The notes beneath the pieces were generated by a model that searched no databases, was not told where the DNA came from, and saw nothing but the letters and a program-made list of their open reading frames with translations. Below, one piece after another: positions 1 to 5,271 of a stretch of DNA of 9,197 nt. Location: positions 1-9,197 of the forward strand of contig JAIRTD010000186.1 of NCBI GenBank assembly GCA_031255115.1. Direction: 5' to 3'. Positions within the stretch are counted from its first letter, which is position 1. Every line of letters begins with the position of its first letter. A program made the translations under genes and the position numbers. Source of the stretch: Spirochaetaceae bacterium. Lineage in GTDB: Bacteria > Spirochaetota > Spirochaetia > Treponematales > Breznakiellaceae.

Positions 1-375
1 TCCGGAGACTTCCCCGCCATTCTCAAAAAGGTTGAAGAAGCGGTAATAGCCAGGGGCGGCGCGGGCCGTTTTGGCACCTGGGCCTTCTCCTACGGCTTTA
101 CCGTCAGCGCGGGCCTCGGCGAATTTGCCAAGCGGGTGCTGGAAGGCAACGCCACTCTCTCCAGCGCGGCGGATCTTTACGCGGCCCTGGGAGAATTCAC
201 CCCCGGAGCGCAGTGGAGCGGCGGTTACTACATCGACGCCAACACCGGCGTACGGGCCAGGAACCAGCTTTTGGTCTATATGGACACCTATATCATGGGC
301 CAGGGCTATCTGCCCACTACCCAGCAAACTGTTCCGGAGAAGTATTACAACATCAAATTTAATAAGCCCCAATAA
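1..375 (+). CDS. ABC transporter substrate-binding protein, C-terminal fragment (DUF3798-like)
   Basis: The reading frame is open from the first base and stops at TAA 373-375, giving the last 124 residues of a longer protein whose start lies left of the window. The fragment has the alternating alpha/beta look of a periplasmic binding protein: an amphipathic helix (AILKKVEEAVIARGG), a glycine-rich stretch (RFGTWAFSYGF) and an ending (YLPTTQQTVPEKYYNIKF) that I associate with DUF3798 proteins of Treponema, Fusobacteria and Clostridia. The family call is from memory and tentative. The role as solute receptor is inferred mainly from its position just ahead of an MglA-type ATPase and two permeases. 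The signal peptide or lipobox cannot be judged because the N-terminus is missing. No sugar, nucleoside or riboflavin specificity can be read from this piece. Confidence 0.7.
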   Translation, partial: SGDFPAILKKVEEAVIARGGAGRFGTWAFSYGFTVSAGLGEFAKRVLEGNATLSSAADLYAALGEFTPGAQWSGGYYIDANTGVRARNQLLVYMDTYIMGQGYLPTTQQTVPEKYYNIKFNKPQ

Positions 376-380
376 GGCTT

Positions 381-477
381 GCGCGCAGGGGCTGTCCGCC
401 AGGGCGGCCCCATGGCCTCAAGCGGGACAGGGTCTGAAACCCGGACCGGATTTCAGGAACTTCCCGCTTCCGCGCGC
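381..477 (+). other. Structured intergenic RNA, possible three-way junction, between binding protein and ATPase genes
   Basis: Three nested pairings can be drawn by eye in the gap after the binding-protein stop. GCGCGC at 381-386 can pair with GCGCGC at 472-477. Inside lie a hairpin at 388-411 (GGGG/CCCC plus CCGC/GCGG with a CAGG loop and a four-base bulge) and a 50-nt hairpin at 420-469. The last has a perfect 8-bp outer stem (AAGCGGGA 420-427 with TCCCGCTT 462-469) and an inner stem of 434-443 with 447-456. There is no T-run directly after it, so it is not a standard intrinsic terminator. A likely job is to stabilise the 3' end of the binding-protein mRNA and limit read-through, as stem-loops behind binding-protein genes commonly do. 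The closing GCGCGC pairing is self-complementary and is the least certain part. Confidence 0.45.
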
Positions 478-482
478 CCCTA

Positions 483-512
483 TTAAAAATTCTATTCAAT
501 GTCTGTTATAAT
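483..512 (+). promoter_or_regulatory. Extended -10 promoter for the ATPase/permease genes
   Basis: A perfect TATAAT at 507-512 is preceded by TG at 504-505 with one base between, which is a full extended -10 element. A weak -35 match, TTAAAA at 483-488, lies 18 bp upstream. The AT-rich patch stands out in a GC-rich region. Predicted transcription start is near 519-520, giving a leader of about 25 nt before the ATG at 545. AAGGA at 533-537 is a ribosome binding site 7 nt from that ATG. The promoter would let the membrane components be expressed separately from the binding protein. Confidence 0.65.
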
Positions 513-544
513 AAAAAGGAAATTTTTACTATAAGGACTCATAC

Positions 545-2143
545 ATGAGCGACGTTCCCCTTCTTAAACTGGAAGGCGTATCAAAAGAATTCTATGGCAC
601 CCCGGTACTCCAGGATGTCAACTTGTCCCTCAAGGCGGGAGAAATCCTCGGCCTGGTCGGGGAAAACGGCGCGGGTAAAACAACCTTAATGCATATACTC
701 TTTGGTATGCCGGTCATCGCCGATACAGGCGGTTTTGGCGGCAAGGTGTATATTCAGGGTAAACCGGTCTCTTTTAAGAGCCCCTTTGACGCCATGGACG
801 CGGGGATAGGCATGGTTCATCAGGAATTTTCCCTCATACCCGGTTTTACCGCCTATGAAAATATCATGCTCAACAGAGAGCCGGTAAAGCAAAACGTGGC
901 TGTAGAAGCATTCGGCAGCCGCCTTGCCACGCTCAGGCGGGATATAATGAGAACCCGTTCCGGCGAGGCAATTACCAAGCTTGGGGTAAAAATAGACAGC
1001 GAAACCCTGGTGTCCGAAATGCCAGTCGGTCATAAGCAGTTTACCGAAATAGCCAGAGAAATAGACCGGGACGGGGTAAAGATACTTGTTCTCGATGAAC
1101 CGACCGCGGTGCTTACCGAAAGCGAGGCGGATATACTGCTTTCGGCCCTCAAACGGCTGGCCGCCGGGGGCATTGCGATTATCTTTATTTCCCACAGGCT
1201 GCACGAAGTAACCGGCATAGCCGACCGGGTCGTGGTACTCAGGGACGGCAGTATCATCAAGGATGTGGCCAACGACAATCTTGCCGTTACCGATATTGCC
1301 TCCTGGATGGTCGGCAGGGAACTGGACCAGACCCCGGAACAAAGGGTAGAAGCCGCGGAACCTTCAACAAATGATGATACGGAAAACGCACTGGTTGTAG
1401 AGCATTTATGGGTGGACATGCCTGGCGAAAACGTGCGGGACGTTTCCTTTTCGGTAAAAAAAGGAGAAATTTTCGGCATAGGAGGACTGGCCGGCCAGGG
1501 CAAACTGGGTATCCCCAACGGCATTATGGGTCTTTATCCCGCCGGTGGAAAGGCCGTCCTCAACGGGACTGAAGTTCCCCTCAGGTCTCCCAGGGCCGCC
1601 CTTGACGCGGGCATGGCCTTTGTTTCCGAGGACCGGCGCGGCGTGGGACTGCTTCTTGACGAGAGCCTTGACTGGAATATAGCCTTTGGCGCCATGCAGA
1701 CCCACGGGGCCTATCTCAAGTCCTTTTTCGGCGGACTCTTCAAACTCAGGGACGAAAAGGCCATGCGGGAACTGGCCAACGAATATATCGCCAAACTGGA
1801 AATACGGTGTACAAGCTGCAAACAACCCGCCAAGGAACTCTCAGGGGGGAATCAGCAAAAGATCTGTCTTTCCAAGGCATTCGCCCTCAACCCCAAGCTC
1901 CTTTTTGTTTCTGAACCTACACGGGGCATAGACGTAGGCGCAAAAAAAATCGTCCTTGACGTTCTTAAACACTACAACCAGGACAGGGGAACCACCATAG
2001 TTATGGTTTCGAGCGAACTGGAAGAACTCCGTTCAATCTGCAGCCGCGTCGCCATTGTTGACGAAGGCCGTATCGCGGGTATACTGAGCCCCCACGCTCC
2101 GGTAACCGAATTCGGGCTTCTCATGTCGGGGGTAAAAGCATGA
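545..2143 (+). CDS. ABC importer ATPase with two fused nucleotide-binding domains (MglA/RbsA/NupA type)
   Basis: This 532-residue cytoplasmic protein should power the two permeases encoded next. The N-terminal domain has Walker A GENGAGKT at 39-46, Q-loop Q93, Walker B with D184/E185 and H-loop H217. Its signature is unusual: MPVGHKQ around 159-165 where relatives have a form of LSVGQQQ. The second domain starts near residue 283. It has a degenerate P-loop (GGLAGQGK, 313-320), a good signature LSGGNQQK at 432-439, and FVSEPTRGID at 454-463, in which the Walker B aspartate is Ser456 while Glu457 is kept; SSEL (489-492) replaces the H-loop histidine. A weak second site is usual in this subfamily, but the Asp-to-Ser change is less so. 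The start is supported by AAGGA 7 nt upstream and a strong promoter. The stop overlaps the first permease start (ATGA). Substrate unknown. Confidence 0.93.
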   Translation: MSDVPLLKLEGVSKEFYGTPVLQDVNLSLKAGEILGLVGENGAGKTTLMHILFGMPVIADTGGFGGKVYIQGKPVSFKSPFDAMDAGIGMVHQEFSLIPGFTAYENIMLNREPVKQNVAVEAFGSRLATLRRDIMRTRSGEAITKLGVKIDSETLVSEMPVGHKQFTEIAREIDRDGVKILVLDEPTAVLTESEADILLSALKRLAAGGIAIIFISHRLHEVTGIADRVVVLRDGSIIKDVANDNLAVTDIASWMVGRELDQTPEQRVEAAEPSTNDDTENALVVEHLWVDMPGENVRDVSFSVKKGEIFGIGGLAGQGKLGIPNGIMGLYPAGGKAVLNGTEVPLRSPRAALDAGMAFVSEDRRGVGLLLDESLDWNIAFGAMQTHGAYLKSFFGGLFKLRDEKAMRELANEYIAKLEIRCTSCKQPAKELSGGNQQKICLSKAFALNPKLLFVSEPTRGIDVGAKKIVLDVLKHYNQDRGTTIVMVSSELEELRSICSRVAIVDEGRIAGILSPHAPVTEFGLLMSGVKA

Positions 2144-3201
2144 GTGATACAACTTTTAACGCGAAAATAAAGGAATTTATCACCGATTTTGGATGGCCAA
2201 GACTTATCATATTTTTCTTTGTGGTGGCCCTCTTTATCGCCGCCCCCTTTGTGGGCGTCAGGGTGGATAATTCCTTTAAAGATGTGCTGGTCCGCTTCGG
2301 TCAGAACGGGGTCATGGTTTTGGCCATGGTGCCCATGATGCAGGCCGGCGCGGGGCTTAACTTCGGACTTCCGGTGGGTATCATCGCCGGGCTCCTCGGT
2401 TCGACCCTGGCCATGGAACTGCATTTGACCGGCGCGGCGGGTTTCTTTGGCGCGGTGGCCCTGAGCCTTCCCTTTGCCGTAGGTTTCGGCCTCCTTTACG
2501 GGCTTCTGCTCAACAAGGTCAAGGGCGAAGAAATGACCATAGCGATGTATGTGGGGTTTTCTATAGTAACCTTTATGGCCATCATGTGGCTCGCCCTCCC
2601 CTACCGGAATCCCACCATGATCTGGGGTTACAGCGGCAAAGGTTTGAGGACCACCATTACCCTGGACGGCTATTGGGCGCGTATTCTGAATAACTTCCTC
2701 GTTGTCAGGATAGGACAGAATTTTGAATTTCCCACAGGCAGCATACTGTTCTTTGCCCTCATGGCCTTTATCATGTGGCTTTTTATGCGAAGCCGCACCG
2801 GAACGGCCCTCACCGCGGTGGGTTCCAATCCTGATTTTGCCAGGGCCGGCGGCGTCTCGGCAAATTACATGAGAACCGTCAGCGTGGTCATTTCCACGGT
2901 GTACGGCGCCATCGGCATACTTGTCTACCAGCAGAGCTTCGGTTTTATACAGCTTTACAACGCCCCGCTCTACATGGCCTTTCCCGCGGTGGCCGCCGTA
3001 CTGCTTGGCGGCGCGTCGGTAAACAAGGCAAGCATACTCAATGTCGTGGTAGGAACCTTTCTCTTTCAGAGCATACTCGCCATGACCCCGTCGGTAATCA
3101 ACAGCGTTCTCCAGACCGATATGTCGGAAGTTATACGCATACTCATTTCCAACGGCATGATTATCTACGCGCTGACCAGAAGAACAAAGGTGACCAAATG
3201 A
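2140..3201 (+). CDS. ABC transporter permease 1 (RbsC/MglC-type, BPD_transp_2 family)
   Basis: This 353-residue, very hydrophobic inner-membrane protein has about eight to ten predicted membrane segments, the first near residues 21-40. The family's conserved GGIDLSVG loop is replaced by AGAGLNFGLPVG (69-80). The region that usually reads like LxxPPFIxTLG is instead NKVKGEEMTIAMYVGF (125-140). The later coupling segment is ARAGGVSANYMRTVSVVIST (234-253), which should contact the ATPase, followed by GGASVNKASILNVVVGT (290-306), typical of the family. It starts inside the ATPase stop (ATGA) and ends inside the next start (ATGA), so translation is probably coupled at both ends. It should form a heterodimeric channel with permease 2. 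The family call is firm; the transported compound is not known. Confidence 0.92.
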   Translation: MSDTTFNAKIKEFITDFGWPRLIIFFFVVALFIAAPFVGVRVDNSFKDVLVRFGQNGVMVLAMVPMMQAGAGLNFGLPVGIIAGLLGSTLAMELHLTGAAGFFGAVALSLPFAVGFGLLYGLLLNKVKGEEMTIAMYVGFSIVTFMAIMWLALPYRNPTMIWGYSGKGLRTTITLDGYWARILNNFLVVRIGQNFEFPTGSILFFALMAFIMWLFMRSRTGTALTAVGSNPDFARAGGVSANYMRTVSVVISTVYGAIGILVYQQSFGFIQLYNAPLYMAFPAVAAVLLGGASVNKASILNVVVGTFLFQSILAMTPSVINSVLQTDMSEVIRILISNGMIIYALTRRTKVTK

Positions 3202-4313
3202 AAGACGGCAAAAAAACATTCGATCTATTCCACTTTCTTGCAGATAACGCCGTCGTGGTTATCTTTGTCATCATCACCCTGACGGCCATACCCATATCGG
3301 GCCTCTCTCTGTTTTCCATAGCCCAGGAGATACTTACCCGCATAGGACGGAACTGCTTTTTGGTATTCAGCCTGCTGCTTCCCATCATGGCGGGCATGGG
3401 CATAAACTTCGGCATGGTTCTGGGGGCCATGGCGGGACAAATCGGCCTCATCTTTGCCGTCGACTGGAACATAATCGGTGTGCCCGGCCTGGTGTTCGCC
3501 TCCCTTATCGGCATACCCATCGCCGCCTGTCTGGGCGCCCTGGCGGGCCAGATCTTAAACCGCGCCAGGGGCAGAGAAATGGTTACCGGCTATATACTGG
3601 GCTTTTTTATGGACGGCTTTTATCAACTGGTGGTCCTCTACCTCATGGGCCCCTTTATTCCCGTCCATTCGCTTAACATTACCCTGAGCCGGGGTTACGG
3701 CATACGAAACACCCTGAACCTCGACGTTATGCGCCAATCGCTTGACCGGCTTCTTCCCCTGCGGCTGGGGCCCATAATCCTGCCCATCGCCAATTACCTT
3801 ATCATCGTGGTCCTCTGCTTCTTTATAGTCTGGTTCAGAAAAACAAAACTTGGCCAGGACATGCGGGCCGTGGGGCAGAACCAGGGCGTGGCCCACGCCG
3901 CGGGTATCCCCGTAGACCGGACAAGAATCATAGCCATCGTCATTTCTACCGTACTTGCCAGCATAGGGCAAATCATCTTTCTCCAGAACATGGGGAACAT
4001 GGCGACCTATAACGCCCACAAGCAGACCGGCTTTTTTGCCGCCGCGGCCATACTCGTCGGCGGCGCTTCGGTGAGCAAGGCTACCATACCGAATGTCTTT
4101 ATCGGCACCGTGCTCCTTCATCTGATGTACATTGTCGTCCCCAGGGCGGGAACCAATCTTTTTGGCGACGCCCAGATAGGTGAATTTTTCAGGGACGCGT
4201 TCAGTTACGCGATTATAGCCCTGGCCCTGGTGCTGCACGCCTGGCGCAAACGGGCAAACGCCGAACTTGCCCGGGCAGGACTTCGGGGCGGCGCGGAAGA
4301 AAGCGGAGAATAG
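3198..4313 (+). CDS. ABC transporter permease 2 (RbsC/MglC-type, BPD_transp_2 family)
   Basis: This 371-residue membrane protein is a distant paralogue of permease 1. It shares the same altered motifs: AGMGINFGMVLG (65-76) where most relatives have GGIDLSVG, NRARGREMVTGYILGF (121-136), the coupling segment HAAGIPVDRTRIIAIVIST (233-251) and GGASVSKATIPNVFIGT (288-304). The C-terminus is a charged cytoplasmic tail (WRKRANAELARAGLRGG and on) not seen in permease 1. Two separate permeases per ATPase is the arrangement of the nucleoside (NupABC) and riboflavin (RfuBCD) importers, unlike the single permease of ribose and galactose importers, so a non-sugar substrate is possible. The start overlaps the permease 1 stop by ATGA. 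Confidence 0.92.
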   Translation: MKDGKKTFDLFHFLADNAVVVIFVIITLTAIPISGLSLFSIAQEILTRIGRNCFLVFSLLLPIMAGMGINFGMVLGAMAGQIGLIFAVDWNIIGVPGLVFASLIGIPIAACLGALAGQILNRARGREMVTGYILGFFMDGFYQLVVLYLMGPFIPVHSLNITLSRGYGIRNTLNLDVMRQSLDRLLPLRLGPIILPIANYLIIVVLCFFIVWFRKTKLGQDMRAVGQNQGVAHAAGIPVDRTRIIAIVISTVLASIGQIIFLQNMGNMATYNAHKQTGFFAAAAILVGGASVSKATIPNVFIGTVLLHLMYIVVPRAGTNLFGDAQIGEFFRDAFSYAIIALALVLHAWRKRANAELARAGLRGGAEESGE

Positions 4314-4318
4314 AGGGG
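4313..4318 (+). promoter_or_regulatory. Ribosome binding site that fixes the start of the small membrane protein
   Basis: GAGGGG ends 5 nt before ATG 4324 and overlaps the last base of the permease 2 stop codon. An upstream in-frame ATG at 4267 lies within the permease 2 gene and has no comparable site, so 4324 is preferred. The overlap again points to coupled translation. Confidence 0.7.
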
Positions 4319-4323
4319 AAAGC

Positions 4324-4791
4324 ATGGAAACCAAAACGTTTTCGTCAAAACGCAGACTGATAATACGGGCCGCCATTGCGGTCCTCTGGATAGGCCTTGG
4401 CGCCCTGATCTTTGTTCTTAACCGGGGCCATACCCTTCTTGTTGACAACCGGAATCTGGAAGATACCAGAGCGCCCGATCTTATCGAGGTATCGGTTGAC
4501 TCAGGCCGGCCCCTGGAATTTTTTCGCGGCGACCGGGACCGCTTTACCGTAACCGGGTCCAGGCACCGTATCAAAATCAGCTTTAGCGACGGGACACCGG
4601 ACTTTACCGGAACCTTTACACTTCCCATACGGGACGACATGTATATGCTCTCGGTCCCCAAAATGATCAACGGGATAGAACCCTTTGTGGAAGTGTTCCA
4701 ATCCGTCCCGGAATCGAGGGATCCCGCGGAGGATGTCTTTCCCGCCGCCGAAGATGAATTTGGCCCTGAAGCCGGCGGAATCAGCCCGTAG
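4324..4791 (+). CDS. Small single-pass membrane protein linked to the ABC transporter, function unknown
   Basis: This 155-residue protein starts with a basic N-terminus (KRRLIIR, 9-15), then has one hydrophobic segment at about 12-32 (IIRAAIAVLWIGLGALIFVL). The remaining ~120 residues are soluble and by the positive-inside rule face the periplasm. That part looks beta-rich (DLIEVSVDSGRPLEFFRGDRD, FTVTGSRHRIKISF) and ends in an acidic, proline-containing tail (about 130-155). It follows the permease 2 stop by 10 nt and has its own GAGGGG site, so it belongs to the same transcript. I faintly recall spirochaetal proteins of this shape grouped as DUF6672, but cannot verify it. An accessory subunit docking the binding protein or sealing the permeases is an inference from position. 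The segment could also act as an uncleaved signal anchor. Confidence 0.75.
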   Translation: METKTFSSKRRLIIRAAIAVLWIGLGALIFVLNRGHTLLVDNRNLEDTRAPDLIEVSVDSGRPLEFFRGDRDRFTVTGSRHRIKISFSDGTPDFTGTFTLPIRDDMYMLSVPKMINGIEPFVEVFQSVPESRDPAEDVFPAAEDEFGPEAGGISP

Positions 4792-4798
4792 GGAACGA

Positions 4799-4833
4799 TT
4801 CACCTCGCCGCTGTTTTAGTGTATACTCTCCCC
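4799..4833 (+). promoter_or_regulatory. Promoter of ndk, predicted to start transcription at the ATG
   Basis: TTCACC at 4799-4804 (four of six to TTGACA) and TATACT at 4822-4827 (five of six to TATAAT) are separated by an ideal 17 bp. Only six bases (CTCCCC) lie between the -10 box and the ATG at 4834, so +1 should fall on the A of the start codon. No Shine-Dalgarno sequence is visible upstream of the ATG. Both facts fit a leaderless transcript. Confidence 0.55.
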
Positions 4834-5271
4834 ATGGAAAGAACCTTTGTGATGTTGAAGCCGGGAGTACTGCCCCGGCGTATCGCGGGAGAAATTATCA
4901 CCCGTTTTGAACGCAGGGGCCTTAAAATTATCGCCCTCAAAATGATTAAAATGGATGAGGCCATGACCGGGGCCCATTATGCCGAACACCGGGACAAAGA
5001 TTTTTACGCGAAACTGGCGGAGTATACGGTTTCGGGGCCGGTGCTTGCCATGATTCTTGAGGGGCCGGACGCCATAGCAATGGTTCGCCTCATGATAGGC
5101 CCCACAAGCGGCGCCGCTCCGGGAACCATACGGGGCGATTACGCCCGTCAGACCAGGCTGAACATAGTACACGCCTCTGACTCACGGGAAAGCGCCGCCA
5201 GAGAAATCCCCCTCTTTTTTAGGAACGAAGAAATCATCCCCTGGGAGGACGGAAATGAAAGCTGGTTCTGA
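4834..5271 (+). CDS. ndk: Nucleoside-diphosphate kinase
   Basis: This 145-residue protein has the normal length for the family. NDK moves the gamma-phosphate of ATP to other NDPs through a phosphohistidine, balancing NTP and dNTP pools in the cytosol. The N-terminus MERTFVMLKPG is typical and includes the phosphate-contacting Lys9. The catalytic histidine is H113 within NIVHASDS (110-117), followed by the usual SxxSAxREIxLFF stretch. The common KPDGVxRGL is here KPGVLPRRI (9-17), with the Asp missing and neighbours shifted. ATG 4834 is chosen because family members begin right here; an in-frame GTG at 4819 would add five odd residues and overlaps the promoter. The gene overlaps pepF by 17 bp. 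Confidence 0.93.
   Translation: MERTFVMLKPGVLPRRIAGEIITRFERRGLKIIALKMIKMDEAMTGAHYAEHRDKDFYAKLAEYTVSGPVLAMILEGPDAIAMVRLMIGPTSGAAPGTIRGDYARQTRLNIVHASDSRESAAREIPLFFRNEEIIPWEDGNESWF

Noticed and set aside
71..511. 146-codon plus-strand frame over the receptor end and the gap
   Set aside because: It is out of frame with the receptor coding sequence, is Pro/Ser/Ala rich, and runs through the structured gap and promoter.
1972..3219. Long antisense open frame (415 codons) opposite the ATPase end and permease 1
   Set aside because: It lies fully opposite well-recognised genes, its translation is rich in His, Gly, Tyr and Arg with no fold-like pattern, and no ribosome binding site or family motif was seen. 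It is a by-product of GC-rich codon use.
4267..4323. Upstream ATG that would extend the small membrane protein by 19 residues
   Set aside because: It would overlap permease 2 and place a polar stretch ahead of the membrane segment. ATG 4324 has a good GAGGGG site 5 nt away.
3555..4670. Long antisense open frame (371 codons) opposite permease 2 and the small membrane protein
   Set aside because: It spans two sense genes and their junction, has low-complexity basic composition and no recognisable motif.
4819..4833. GTG start for ndk
   Set aside because: It overlaps the likely -10 box and adds residues not found at the start of NDK proteins, which align from the ATG at 4834.
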